A stretch of 64,000 bases of DNA from Luteibacter pinisoli (GCF_006385595.1 NZ_CP041046.1:2418001-2482000), one strand, 5' to 3'; positions 42,107 through 51,154 are shown, numbered from the stretch's first letter. The notes: a model not told the origin generated them from the letters alone. Made by a program: numbers and translations.

Positions 42107-44758
42107 ATGAAGAAGACGCCCCCGAACCGCCCCACGGCCACCCCGGACCACTGTGTCAGCGTCCGCGGCGCGCGCGAACACAACCTCAAGAACGTGGATG
42201 TCGTCATTCCGCGAGACGCCCTGGTGGTGTTTTCGGGCATTTCCGGCTCCGGGAAGTCATCGCTCGCCTTCGGCACGCTGTATGCCGAGGCCCAGCGCCG
42301 CTACCTCGAGTCCGTGGCCCCGTACGCCCGGCGCCTGATCGACCAGGTGGGCGTGCCGGATGTCGACGATATCGAGGGCCTGCCGCCCGCGGTGGCCCTG
42401 CAGCAGCAGCGCGGCACCCCCGGTGCGCGCTCGTCGGTGGGCAGCGTCACCACCCTTTCCAGCCTCGTACGCATGCTCTACTCGCGCGCCGGCAGCTATC
42501 CCGCGAACCAGCCCATGCTGTTCGCCGAGGACTTCTCCCCGAACACGCCGCAAGGCGCCTGCCCGCACTGCCATGGCCTCGGGCACGTGTACGAGGTCAC
42601 CGAGCAGTCGATGGTGCCGGACCCCTCGCTGAGCATCCGCGAGCGCGCCATCGCGTCGTGGCCGCCCGCCTGGCACGGGCAGAACCTGCGCGACATCCTC
42701 GTCACCCTCGGCTACGACGTGGACATCCCCTGGCGTGACCTGCCGAAGAAGCAGCGCGAGTGGATCCTCTTCACGGAGGAGCAGCCGGTGGCGCCGGTGT
42801 ATACCGGGTTCACGCCGGCCGAGACACGTGCGGCGCTGAAGCGCAAGACGGAGCCCAGCTACATGGGTACCTACATGGGCGCGCGCCGCTATGTGCTGCA
42901 CACCTTCGCGACGACGCAAAGCGCGTTGATGAAAAAGCGCGTCTCGCGTTACATGATCGGCAGCGTATGCCCGGTCTGCCACGGCAAGCGACTGAAGAAG
43001 GAGTCGCTCTCCGTGACGTTTGCCGGGCTCGATATTGGCGCGTTGTCGGCGTTGTCGTTCGACGACATGGCGGATGTGCTGATGCCGGTGGCGGAAGGAC
43101 GCTTCGACGACGGTTCGGCGAGCGGCCGCAAGGGCACGCGGTCACGTGCCGACGGCAAGAAGGACATGGCGCGCCGCGTGGCGGAAGGCGGCTTGTCGCA
43201 TGAAGGTTCTTCCGACGTCCGGCGCACGCCAAACCTTTCGGAAGAGAAGCGCATCGCTGCCCAGCGCATCGCCCAAGACCTCCTGGCGCGGCTGGCCACC
43301 TTGCGTAACCTCGGCCTGGGTTACTTGTCGATGGATCGGGCCAGCCCGACGCTGTCACCGGGTGAACTGCAGCGCTTGCGCCTGGCCACGCAGATTCGTT
43401 CCAACCTCTTCGGCGTCGTGTACGTGCTCGATGAACCCTCGGCAGGATTGCACCCCGCTGATGGTGAAGCGCTCATGTCCGCGCTCGTCCAGCTCAAGGA
43501 AGCAGGCAACTCGATCTTCGTGGTCGAGCACGATCTCGACATGATGCGGCGCGCTGATTGGCTGGTCGATGTCGGCCCTGACGCCGGCGAGCGCGGTGGC
43601 CAGGTGCTTTACAGCGGCCCGCCTGCCGGCTTGAAGGCGGTCAAGGCCTCCCACACGGCGCGCTACCTGTTTGGGCACGATCGCATTGACGTTCGCGAGC
43701 CGCGCAAACCCAATGGCTTACTGGCGTTGCGCGGCATCACCCGAAACAACCTGGACCACCTCGACGTCGATTTTCCGCTCGGCGTATTCACCGCCGTCAC
43801 CGGCGTGTCCGGCTCGGGGAAATCGAGCCTGGTGAGCCAGGCGCTGGTTGAGCTGCTCGGCGAGCACCTTGGGCAGGACCTTGCCGCGCTCCCCGAAGAG
43901 ACGGACGAGCCCGGCCCGGGCGTCGTCATCCGGACCGGCGGCCGCATCCAGTCCGGTGCGGACGCCATCAAGCGCCTGGTCCAGGTCGACCAGAAGCCGA
44001 TCGGGCGTACACCTCGCTCCAACCTCGCGACGTATACCGGCCTGTTCGACCACGTCCGCAAGCTCTTTGCCGCAACAAAAAGCGCGAAGGCGAAGAAATT
44101 TGATGCAGGCCGCTTCTCCTTCAACCTGCCCAAGGGCCGTTGCGACACCTGCGAAGGCGAAGGCTTCGTCAGTGTCGAACTGCTGTTCATGCCCAGCGTC
44201 TTCGCCCCCTGCCCCACCTGCCACGGCGCCCGCTACAACGAGGCCACCCTGAAGGTGCAGTGGAACGAAAAGAACATCGCCGAGGTGCTTCGTCTTACCG
44301 TCGAGGAAGCCTGCGCGTTCTTCGCCGATGAACCGGCCATCCTGAAGCCGCTACAGCTGCTCCGCGATATCGGCCTGGGCTATCTCCGGCTCGGCCAGCC
44401 GGCCACCGAACTCTCCGGTGGCGAAGCCCAGCGCATCAAGCTGGCCACCGAACTGCAACGCCCGCAACGCGGAAGCACGCTGTACGTACTCGACGAACCG
44501 ACCACCGGGCTGCATCCGGCGGATGTCGACAAGCTCGTCGCCCAGCTGCAGGGTCTCGTCGATGCCGGCAATACGGTGATCGTCATCGAGCACGAGATGC
44601 GCGTGGTCGCGGGTAGCGACTGGGTGATCGATGTCGGCCCGGGCGCGGGTGGCAACGGCGGGCGCATCGTGGCAAGCGGGCCGCCGCGCGAGGTCGCAAC
44701 GGCGGCCGGGAGCGTGACTGCGAAATATCTGGCACGAGTGCTCGGCGTCGACCTGTAA
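42107..44758 (+). CDS. UvrA-like excinuclease ABC subunit paralogue
   Basis: An 883-residue protein, shorter than housekeeping UvrA (about 940). It has two ABC ATPase halves. Walker A motifs are GISGSGKSS (residues 44-52) and GVSGSGKSS. Zinc-finger-type CXXC pairs are in CPHCHGLGH, CPVCHGKRL and the CDTCEGEGF...CPTCHGARYN module. Signature loops are LSPGELQRLRLA (degenerate, first half) and LSGGEAQRIKLA (second half), each followed by a DEP Walker B. Residues about 335-378 form a basic insertion (SGRKGTRSRADGKKD). Paralogues of this sort (UvrA2-like) occur in DNA-damage tolerance and drug resistance. No uvrB or uvrC gene is adjacent. Confidence 0.88.
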   Translation: MKKTPPNRPTATPDHCVSVRGAREHNLKNVDVVIPRDALVVFSGISGSGKSSLAFGTLYAEAQRRYLESVAPYARRLIDQVGVPDVDDIEGLPPAVALQQQRGTPGARSSVGSVTTLSSLVRMLYSRAGSYPANQPMLFAEDFSPNTPQGACPHCHGLGHVYEVTEQSMVPDPSLSIRERAIASWPPAWHGQNLRDILVTLGYDVDIPWRDLPKKQREWILFTEEQPVAPVYTGFTPAETRAALKRKTEPSYMGTYMGARRYVLHTFATTQSALMKKRVSRYMIGSVCPVCHGKRLKKESLSVTFAGLDIGALSALSFDDMADVLMPVAEGRFDDGSASGRKGTRSRADGKKDMARRVAEGGLSHEGSSDVRRTPNLSEEKRIAAQRIAQDLLARLATLRNLGLGYLSMDRASPTLSPGELQRLRLATQIRSNLFGVVYVLDEPSAGLHPADGEALMSALVQLKEAGNSIFVVEHDLDMMRRADWLVDVGPDAGERGGQVLYSGPPAGLKAVKASHTARYLFGHDRIDVREPRKPNGLLALRGITRNNLDHLDVDFPLGVFTAVTGVSGSGKSSLVSQALVELLGEHLGQDLAALPEETDEPGPGVVIRTGGRIQSGADAIKRLVQVDQKPIGRTPRSNLATYTGLFDHVRKLFAATKSAKAKKFDAGRFSFNLPKGRCDTCEGEGFVSVELLFMPSVFAPCPTCHGARYNEATLKVQWNEKNIAEVLRLTVEEACAFFADEPAILKPLQLLRDIGLGYLRLGQPATELSGGEAQRIKLATELQRPQRGSTLYVLDEPTTGLHPADVDKLVAQLQGLVDAGNTVIVIEHEMRVVAGSDWVIDVGPGAGGNGGRIVASGPPREVATAAGSVTAKYLARVLGVDL

Positions 44759-44847
44759 GGCAACGCTTACAGAAGGACGCGGGCACGTCTCTCGAAACGC
44801 TGGAATAGCATGTGTTTGCTGCGCCAGACGTAGTACAGGGAGGGATG

Positions 44848-45432
44848 ATGGCTGCAAGAACGCAAGACACCACTCAACAAAGATCCTACCGCGGGCCCGA
44901 GCTTCGGCTTGCCGCCGCGGTGAGCGCACACGATGATAGGACTATGGAATCTCGGATCACCACATTAGAGCTCGGGTTTCGCGACATGCGGGTGGAGCTC
45001 ACCGGCGTGAATGCGAAACTGGATGTCATGGATGCAAAGGCAGAAGCGTCCCGGGAGGTCATGACGGCGAAGTTCGTCAGCCTTGAGACCACCGTGAACG
45101 CCAGGCTCGATAGCATGGACTCGCGGCTCGACGGCATGGATACGCGACTCGAAAGCATGAATACGAAGATCGACGATTTCCGCACGATCGTCGATACGAA
45201 GCTGACGAGCATGAATGGTCGGCTGGACGAATTCCAGCAAACCATCACAGCAAAGCTGGACGCGATGACTGAGAAACTCAGCCGGTTTCCCACGAAGATT
45301 CAGTTCTTCTACTTCGCATGCACCATGCTCGCGTTGCTTTTAGCTGCCACGTGGTCGTTCACTGCTTTCCTTCTACGTCTATCTGGCCACGCCGTGGCAG
45401 CCGATGCCATAAACGCCATCCAGGGAAAGTAG
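44848..45432 (+). CDS. Membrane-anchored coiled-coil protein
   Basis: About 194 residues from the ATG at 44848, directly after an AGGGAGGG site; another ATG lies three bases earlier. Most of the protein is a heptad coiled coil from about residue 35 to 145 (LDSMDSRLDGMDTRLESMNTK and similar units with Leu/Met/Ile at a and d positions). One membrane helix follows (FYFACTMLALLLAATWSFTAFLL). It resembles small CCDC90/DUF1640-like or tail-anchored coiled-coil proteins, without a defined function. It likely forms oligomers at the inner membrane with the coil in the cytoplasm. Confidence 0.75.
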   Translation: MAARTQDTTQQRSYRGPELRLAAAVSAHDDRTMESRITTLELGFRDMRVELTGVNAKLDVMDAKAEASREVMTAKFVSLETTVNARLDSMDSRLDGMDTRLESMNTKIDDFRTIVDTKLTSMNGRLDEFQQTITAKLDAMTEKLSRFPTKIQFFYFACTMLALLLAATWSFTAFLLRLSGHAVAADAINAIQGK

Positions 45433-45457
45433 GTCACGACCACGGACTGCCAAGCCA

Positions 45458-46882
45458 TCACGCGGCTCGCTTGCGCCGCCGAATCAGTACCACGATAAGC
45501 CAAAGCACCAGCGCCGCCAGCACCACGCCACCCAGCATCAGGTACGGCGTGAGCCGGAGAAGCAGTGGCTTTGGGCCGCCTGAGCGGATGCCGGCGACGA
45601 TGTCCGCGGTGACGTGGACGTCCGGGTTTCCGAAATGCTGCTCCACGTAGGTTGCGACAGCGGCTACCTGCTCGTCGGTGAGGTCGCGGCCGAAGGCCGG
45701 CATGGCCACGTGGGCGTCGGCGCCCTTGCGGTCGATGCCGAGGAGGATGGCCATCACCAGGTTATCGGGGGCGGACATGCCCACCGCGCGATTGTGGCTC
45801 AGCGACGGGAAATACTGGTTCTGCGTACCGCCGCCGTCCGGCTGGTGGCAGCTTGCGCAGGCGCCGGCGTACCGGGTGGCGCCATCGGTGGTGGTAGCCA
45901 CGCGCAGCGCTTCCGGGTCCACCGCGCCATCGGGCCGCACCGGTTCGCGCACGCCGAGCGCGGGAATCGCACTCGCCCCCGCGTACTCGAAGGCAGCCTT
46001 CGTATCGGCCGGATCCCGGATCGGCTTCACCGTCTTCAGGTATGCGGCCATCGCGTGCACGTCGTCATCGGACAAATGGCTGAGGCTCTGCTCCACCGCT
46101 TCGGCCATGCCGCCACCGGCCTGACCCTTGCCCTTCACATGGCCGGTCTTCAGGTAGGCCGCGATCTCATCCTCGGACCACGCGCCAATGCCGCTGACCG
46201 GGTCTGAGGTGATATTCGGCGCCATCCAGCCGTCGATCTTCGCACCGGCCAGGTAGGCGTGGCTGTCTTCCGCCATCAGGAACGTACGCGGGGAATGGCA
46301 GGAACTGCAGTGGCCGAGCGTGTCGACCAGGTAATGGCCCCGGTTGACGCGGGCGTCGTCCGTGGCGTCCGCGGGGTGGAGACCATCGCCGAGGTACAGG
46401 AGATTCCAGGCCGCCATCGTCCAGCGCATGCTGTAGGGGAACGGCAGCTTCGTCTCCGGCACGACGTTGTCATCGGCCTTCACGCCCTGCATGAAGTACG
46501 CATACAGCGCATGCATGTCCTCATCCGAGATGCCCGCGTACGCGGTGTAAGGCATGGCGGGGTAAAGGTGCTGCCCCTTCGCGTTGACGCCCTTGCGCAG
46601 GGCGTCGGCGAATTGCTGCTCGGTGTAACCGCCGATGCCGTGGCCGTTGAACGGGGTGATGTTGGACGCGTAGATGTTGCCCATCGGCGAGCCGATGGCG
46701 CGGCCGCCCGCGTACGGATGCGCAGGCGCGGAGGTGTGGCACGCGGCACAATCGCCGGCCGTGGCCACGACCTTGCCACGGGCGATCAGGTCGCTGTCCT
46801 GCGCGTGGGCGCTGCAGGCGGCAGCCCCCACCAGCAGCATCGCCGCCCGGCCCAGCCAGCGTGACGTGAGGTTGGCTCGCAT
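45458..46882 (-). CDS. Triheme cytochrome c subunit of a membrane FAD dehydrogenase
   Basis: A 474-residue protein with a signal peptide (AMLLVGAAACSAHA). Three CXXCH heme sites are present: CAACH (residues 45-49), CSSCH in the middle and CASCH in the last third, each in a cytochrome c domain. A C-terminal helix (PYLMLGGVVLAALVLWLIVVLIRRRKR) anchors it to the inner membrane. The same layout is found in the cytochrome subunit of fructose, sorbitol and gluconate dehydrogenases, which passes electrons to ubiquinone. Its start overlaps the stop of the catalytic subunit gene. Confidence 0.93.
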   Translation of the reverse strand: MRANLTSRWLGRAAMLLVGAAACSAHAQDSDLIARGKVVATAGDCAACHTSAPAHPYAGGRAIGSPMGNIYASNITPFNGHGIGGYTEQQFADALRKGVNAKGQHLYPAMPYTAYAGISDEDMHALYAYFMQGVKADDNVVPETKLPFPYSMRWTMAAWNLLYLGDGLHPADATDDARVNRGHYLVDTLGHCSSCHSPRTFLMAEDSHAYLAGAKIDGWMAPNITSDPVSGIGAWSEDEIAAYLKTGHVKGKGQAGGGMAEAVEQSLSHLSDDDVHAMAAYLKTVKPIRDPADTKAAFEYAGASAIPALGVREPVRPDGAVDPEALRVATTTDGATRYAGACASCHQPDGGGTQNQYFPSLSHNRAVGMSAPDNLVMAILLGIDRKGADAHVAMPAFGRDLTDEQVAAVATYVEQHFGNPDVHVTADIVAGIRSGGPKPLLLRLTPYLMLGGVVLAALVLWLIVVLIRRRKRAA

Positions 46883-48468
46883 CAGATTTCCTTGTTGATC
46901 GTGTCGGCAATGCGGATCGACAGCGCCACGCCGGTGAGCGTGGGGTTGATCACACCCGAAGCCGGGATCACCCCGGTGGTGGCCAGGAACAGGTTGTCGT
47001 GGTCGTGGGTGCGGCAGTCGCCATTCACCACCGAGTCCTTCGGATCGCTGCCCATGATCACGCTACCCATGATGTGGTCGCGGTTCTGCCAGCCGGATTC
47101 GTCTTCGACGATTTGGGCATTGAAGATCTTCGCGAAGCGGGCGTAATCCTTCTTCGCCACTTCCTTGCCAGCCTTCACGTAGTCATCCACGTCGTAGTTC
47201 ACCCGCAGCATCGGAATACCGAGGGCATCCTTCTTGTCGCTCGGGGTGACCCGGTTGGTCGGGCTCGGCAGCATCTCGAACACGGTGCCCACGTCGATCC
47301 AGCGCGCGGCGTCGTGGCGGATGCCTTCATCCAGCTCGGGCCCGATCACGCCCTGCTTCAGCAGGCGCTCGGTAATCGTGCGGTTGGGCACGGCGTTGGA
47401 CATGGAGTGTTTCACCGCGGAGTGCTGCTTGCGGAAATCACCGTCACGCCAGTTGAAGATGCCGCCCTGCTGCACGGCGCCGCGTCCGGGCCACAGCGGT
47501 TCGTCACCGATCATCAGCAGGCCGATGCCGGTGTGGTCCATCAGGTTGCGGCCCACCTGGTCGGACGAATTCGCCACGTCGGACATCAGCAGCAGCTTGG
47601 GCGTTTCCAGGCCGTGCGCGGCGACCACGAAGTAGCGGGCCGTGAGGCGCACGTCGCTGCCGTCCGGCTTGCGGTAATGCACGGCAACGATCTTGTTGCC
47701 CGCGCCCTTCTCCAGCTTATAAGCCGTCGCTTCGGTGATCAGCTTCGCGCCGGCGTTCTCGGCGTGCGTCGCGTGCATGTCGCCGCTGTACATCGCGCCG
47801 ATCGGGCACACCGGCATGCAGTTGTTGTTGCCGCAACAGGCGGGGCGGCCATCGTACGGGCGGGTGACGCGGCCGTTCGGCTCGTGGATGTAGTGAAAGC
47901 CCTCCGGCGCCAGGCGCTTCACCAGCTGCTGGTTCATGTAGGTGGTGGCGTCCGGCGGCAGCGGATACGGCTGCGACCGCGGCGGCCAGGCCTTGCCACC
48001 CTGCCCGCTCTGGTCCTCATCACCGTTGCCCGCCACGCCCAGGGCTTCCTCGGCGCGCTGGTAATACGGTTCCAGCGTGTCGTAGTCGATCGGCCAGTCG
48101 CGGCCCACGCCGTACAGCGTCTTCAGCTTCATGTCGTTGGGCAGGTAACGCCAGCAGGCGGCCGCCCAGTGCCACGTCGTGCCGCCCACCAGCTTCAGCA
48201 TGCCCGGGCGGAAGTTGAAGGAGCCCGTGTTTTCCAGGTACTCGGGGTCGTACGAGGTGTGTGCCCACGGCTCGTTGGGGTACGGGTCGTTGAAGTTGGC
48301 CTTGCGCGAGGAGGTGCGGAAGTTCTCGAGGATCTTCCAGCGCGGGATGCGCGAACCGGCTTCCAGCAGGATGACCGAGCGGCCCTGTTTGGCCAGTTCA
48401 TACGCGGCGTTGCTGCCGAGCGCGCCCGAGCCGATGACGACAACGTCGGCGTCGTAGGAGGTAGTCAT
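46882..48468 (-). CDS. GMC-family FAD dehydrogenase, large subunit
   Basis: A 528-residue flavoprotein. The ATG at 48468 has an AAGGA site and gives the FAD motif DADVVVIGSGALGSNAAYELAKQGRSVILLEAG at the N-terminus. KLVGGTTWHWAAACWRYLPNDM is the GMC signature. CCGNNNCMPVCPIGAMY is a cysteine cluster typical of the fructose/gluconate/sorbitol dehydrogenase branch, where it holds a 3Fe-4S centre. The C-terminus GVIPASGVINPTLTGVALSIRIAD is the GMC active-site region. It should oxidise a sugar, polyol or sugar acid in the periplasm. The small-subunit gene precedes it by 19 bases. Confidence 0.93.
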   Translation of the reverse strand: MTTSYDADVVVIGSGALGSNAAYELAKQGRSVILLEAGSRIPRWKILENFRTSSRKANFNDPYPNEPWAHTSYDPEYLENTGSFNFRPGMLKLVGGTTWHWAAACWRYLPNDMKLKTLYGVGRDWPIDYDTLEPYYQRAEEALGVAGNGDEDQSGQGGKAWPPRSQPYPLPPDATTYMNQQLVKRLAPEGFHYIHEPNGRVTRPYDGRPACCGNNNCMPVCPIGAMYSGDMHATHAENAGAKLITEATAYKLEKGAGNKIVAVHYRKPDGSDVRLTARYFVVAAHGLETPKLLLMSDVANSSDQVGRNLMDHTGIGLLMIGDEPLWPGRGAVQQGGIFNWRDGDFRKQHSAVKHSMSNAVPNRTITERLLKQGVIGPELDEGIRHDAARWIDVGTVFEMLPSPTNRVTPSDKKDALGIPMLRVNYDVDDYVKAGKEVAKKDYARFAKIFNAQIVEDESGWQNRDHIMGSVIMGSDPKDSVVNGDCRTHDHDNLFLATTGVIPASGVINPTLTGVALSIRIADTINKEI

Positions 48469-48487
48469 GGTGGTGTCCTTGCGCGGC

Positions 48488-49072
48488 TCAGTCGGTCGCG
48501 ATGCTGGCGGGCGCAACGGCCCAGTGATCCGTACCTGCACGGGCGTACGTGGGAATCACGGTGACATCGCGGGTCGGTTCGAACATGAGCGCCCCGGTGT
48601 AGGTGATGAACTGCGTGTCGTCCTTCACCACCAGGCCTTCCGGCGTGCCGGTATAGCCGAGGTACCAGCCACTGACGATGCTCACGGCGAGGGCCTTGAG
48701 CTCGGGGTTCCTATCCACCGCCGAGCCCTTGAAGGCACGCATGTCGTCGACGCCGGCGATGTCCATCGCCCTGACCAGGCGGGTGACGCTGGCGCCGAAC
48801 GCGCGGTTGCCCTGCGCGAGCGCGGCAAACAGGCGGGCGGAGATGTCGGGCGGCAGGTGCGCGCGGCCGGTCAGGCGCTCGCCGAGCCCGAGGAACGCAT
48901 CGAGGTCGGCGGGGCTGGCCTGGGCGGGGGCATCGGCGTAAGCCATGCGAGCCCAGGGAAGCAGGGCTGCGGCGGCGGCCATCAGGCCAGCGGAGAGGAG
49001 AACGCGACGGCGTGCCGGATTTTCAGGCAAAGCGTCGCCACCCGCCGCCTGGGCAACAGGAGGGTTGGACAT
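48488..49072 (-). CDS. Twin-arginine-exported small subunit of the FAD dehydrogenase
   Basis: A 194-residue protein starting at the ATG at 49072 (MSNPPVAQAAGG). A Tat motif ARRRVLLSAGLMAAAAALLP carries the complex out folded, presumably with the large subunit, which has no signal of its own. The mature part (DLDAFLGLGERLTGRAHLPPDISARLFAAL, then IVSGWYLGYTG and DTQFITYTGALMFEPTRDV) matches the membrane sorbitol dehydrogenase small-subunit family. It is the first gene of the operon. A long inverted repeat lies between it and the lacI-type gene. Confidence 0.88.
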   Translation of the reverse strand: MSNPPVAQAAGGDALPENPARRRVLLSAGLMAAAAALLPWARMAYADAPAQASPADLDAFLGLGERLTGRAHLPPDISARLFAALAQGNRAFGASVTRLVRAMDIAGVDDMRAFKGSAVDRNPELKALAVSIVSGWYLGYTGTPEGLVVKDDTQFITYTGALMFEPTRDVTVIPTYARAGTDHWAVAPASIATD

Positions 49073-49137
49073 GGATGGGGCTTCCTTTTGCGACGGCTGA
49101 GAAGCGGAAGAGCCTTCGAAGTATGAACAGCCGTTCT

Positions 49138-49178
49138 GAGGTAAAACCGTCAATCCTTCAGATTGATGGTTTTACCTC
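49138..49178. promoter_or_regulatory. 18-base inverted repeat between lacI-type and dehydrogenase genes
   Basis: Arms 49138-49155 and 49161-49178 are complementary except for one pair, with a five-base centre CTTCA; each arm holds a GGTTTTACC-like block. The repeat covers the last bases of the lacI-type gene's stop and lies about 65 bases before the dehydrogenase small-subunit start. No T-run follows on either strand, so an operator or attenuator is as likely as a terminator. Confidence 0.6.
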
Positions 49179-50202
49179 AAGCCACGTCGGGCAGGTTTTC
49201 GCGCATGACGATGCTGGTCGGCTGCAGCATCGGCGACGGCGTGGCGGCACGGCCAAAGCGCGCCAGGACGTGCTGTAGCGCCCGCGCGGCCTGGGCGGCG
49301 AGGTTCTGGTCGAGCACGGCATCCATGTGGCCGAGCTCCAGCAAACGGCGATTGCTGTCCGTCAAGTCGTGCCCGATGAAGATAACGTCATGTGGCTTGG
49401 TCTCGGCAACCAGCACATCCGCGACGCCTTCATCGCCCACGGACGTGTTGTAGATGCCACGCAAACCGGGCACGGCGCGCAGGACATCACGGGTGATGTC
49501 GGCGGTGCTGCCCGGGTCTTCGCGACTGTCACCCCGGGCGATGATGCGCACGTTGGGGAACGACTGGCGCAGCACCTGGGTGAAGCCACGCTCGCGTTGC
49601 TCGTGGCTGCGGAAGTGGTGGTAGCCCTTGATCAGCAGGATGGGCCCGCCTTGCGGCCCGAGGAACCGGCCCATCAACTCGCCGGCCAGACGGCCGGCCG
49701 CCTCGGTATCGGTACCCACGTAAGCCAGGCGCCCGCTGTCGGCGATGTCGGACGCCAGCGTCACCACCGGGCAGCGCGATGCCACCCGACGGACGGCATC
49801 GCGCACGACGGGATGATCGTGCGTCGTGAGCACCAGCGCATCGGCATGCCGGGCCAGGGCTTCGATCTGCTCGGCGATATTCGCCGGAATGATGCTATCG
49901 AAGGTGTGCACGGCACAGCGCACCTTGAGCTGGTGCATGGCCATCTCGTGGTCGCCGAATCGCCGGGCCAGCTCCTTATAGAAGTGGATGGTCGGCGACT
50001 GCATCAGGATCGGCACGTTGAGCCAGCGCGCCGGCGGGGTTTCGATCACCCGGTTGATCTTCAGCCGCTTGGCGGCTTCCAGCACCAGCGACTGGGCCCG
50101 CTCGCTGACGCCACCCCGCCCATTGAGCACCCGGTCGACGGTGGCCGGGCTGACGCGAGCGGCGGAGGCCAGGTCGACGATGCGGGTTTTCTGTTTGGGC
50201 AT
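49177..50202 (-). CDS. LacI-family transcriptional regulator
   Basis: A 341-residue repressor. The helix-turn-helix is at residues 7-30 (RIVDLASAARVSPATVDRVLNGRGGVSERAQ), with the hinge near residue 50 (KRLKINRVIETPP). The periplasmic-binding core follows, with DALVLTTHDHPVVRDAV, YVGTDTEAAGRLAGELMG and LIKGYHHFRSHEQRERGF, as in sugar-binding LacI proteins. It lies upstream of the FAD dehydrogenase genes on the same strand and probably controls them. A near-palindrome ahead of its own start suggests autoregulation. Confidence 0.93.
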   Translation of the reverse strand: MPKQKTRIVDLASAARVSPATVDRVLNGRGGVSERAQSLVLEAAKRLKINRVIETPPARWLNVPILMQSPTIHFYKELARRFGDHEMAMHQLKVRCAVHTFDSIIPANIAEQIEALARHADALVLTTHDHPVVRDAVRRVASRCPVVTLASDIADSGRLAYVGTDTEAAGRLAGELMGRFLGPQGGPILLIKGYHHFRSHEQRERGFTQVLRQSFPNVRIIARGDSREDPGSTADITRDVLRAVPGLRGIYNTSVGDEGVADVLVAETKPHDVIFIGHDLTDSNRRLLELGHMDAVLDQNLAAQAARALQHVLARFGRAATPSPMLQPTSIVMRENLPDVA

Positions 50203-50214
50203 GGGAACGCAATT

Positions 50215-50229
50215 TGATGCAATGCACCA
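50215..50229. promoter_or_regulatory. Near-palindrome TGATGCA-A-TGCACCA before the lacI-type gene
   Basis: Seven-base arms with one mismatch, 13 bases upstream of the start codon. The half TGCACC is shared with the palindrome in front of the Oar-like receptor (38826-38842). This fits an autoregulatory operator of the LacI-type protein. Confidence 0.4.
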
Positions 50230-50287
50230 ATTCTAGCAGTTGCGCCTCTCAACCGCCTGCCCGCAGATGTGAAGAGCAGGTGCAGAA

Positions 50288-50476
50288 CTACTGTCCCGAG
50301 CGGAGTCGTTTGCGGCGAATCATCGCCACATCGGCACCTTTGGTGGCTTCCTTTTCCCGGCGGGCCCTCTCGCGTTCGGACCCGCTCGTGGGGCTTTTCC
50401 CCCCGTTGTCGAGGGAACCGGGCTCACCATCCGTCGGGCCCTCTTGCCGCGCCCTGGGTTTGTCATCACCGGCCAT
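50288..50476 (-). CDS. Small charged hypothetical protein
   Basis: A 62-residue, very hydrophilic protein without cysteine, membrane segment or signal; the middle is Gly/Ser/Pro-rich and the C-terminus basic (SERERARREKEATKG, then MIRRKRLRSGQ). A good AGGAG nine bases before the ATG supports translation. It is probably disordered. No family was recognised. It lies between the lacI-type and yceI genes, all on the minus strand. Confidence 0.55.
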   Translation of the reverse strand: MAGDDKPRARQEGPTDGEPGSLDNGGKSPTSGSERERARREKEATKGADVAMIRRKRLRSGQ

Positions 50477-50509
50477 GGCCGTCTCTCCTGATCACCTGGT
50501 CCCGCTATC

Positions 50510-51154
50510 TCACTGCTTTACGAACTCGGTTTCAATCATGACGTCGACCTCATCCGCTTCAAGCGGTATCCACTGGCTCACGCCGAAGTCCGAGCGCTTG
50601 AACGACGCTTCCGCCGAGAAGCCCATGCGCGACTGCGCAGACCCACGGTAGGTCGTGTTCAGCACCAGCGGCTTCTTGATGCCGTGAAATTCCAGGGTGC
50701 CCGACACCGTGGCGTGGCCGCCCACGATCTTCACCGAGTCCGCCGTGAAATGGATCGTCGGGAACTTGTCGACTTCCAGATACCGCGTGGCAATGCGCTT
50801 GTCGAACGTCGAATCGCCCGTGCTGATGGATGCCGGATTGATCGTGATCGAAAGGTTCGACGCGGTGCTGCTGGTGGGCGTGTAATCGAAGCTGCCACTG
50901 ATCTCATCGAAGCGCAGCGTGTACCGTGACAGGTCCATGTGGGCGAGCTTCGCCATCACCGAGGTGTGGTGCGGGTCGAGCTTGTAGCTGCCGGCCTGCG
51001 CGGCGGTCGGGTCCTTGGTCAGGCCGAGGTTCTTGTACTGGCTTGCCGCGCTGGCGTCTTCGGCCTTGGGCGGATCGGCCGGCGCCGCGCTCGCCACCGG
51101 CACCAAGGCCGCTACCGCCAGAAAAAGGCAAGTTTTTACGAACGTCGGGGCCAT
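50510..51154 (-). CDS. YceI-family periplasmic protein
   Basis: A 214-residue protein starting at the ATG at 51154, which gives a signal peptide (TCLFLAVAALVPVASAAPA). The YceI barrel spans about residues 60-214: YKLDPHHTSVMAKLAHMDLSRYTLRF, IRFTADSVKIVGGHATVSG-type strands, TLEFHGIKKPLVLNTTY, and the final QWIPLEADEVDVMIETEF. YceI proteins bind polyisoprenoid-like lipids; the physiological role is unclear. A 40-residue Ala/Asp-rich stretch separates signal and barrel. Confidence 0.9.
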   Translation of the reverse strand: MAPTFVKTCLFLAVAALVPVASAAPADPPKAEDASAASQYKNLGLTKDPTAAQAGSYKLDPHHTSVMAKLAHMDLSRYTLRFDEISGSFDYTPTSSTASNLSITINPASISTGDSTFDKRIATRYLEVDKFPTIHFTADSVKIVGGHATVSGTLEFHGIKKPLVLNTTYRGSAQSRMGFSAEASFKRSDFGVSQWIPLEADEVDVMIETEFVKQ

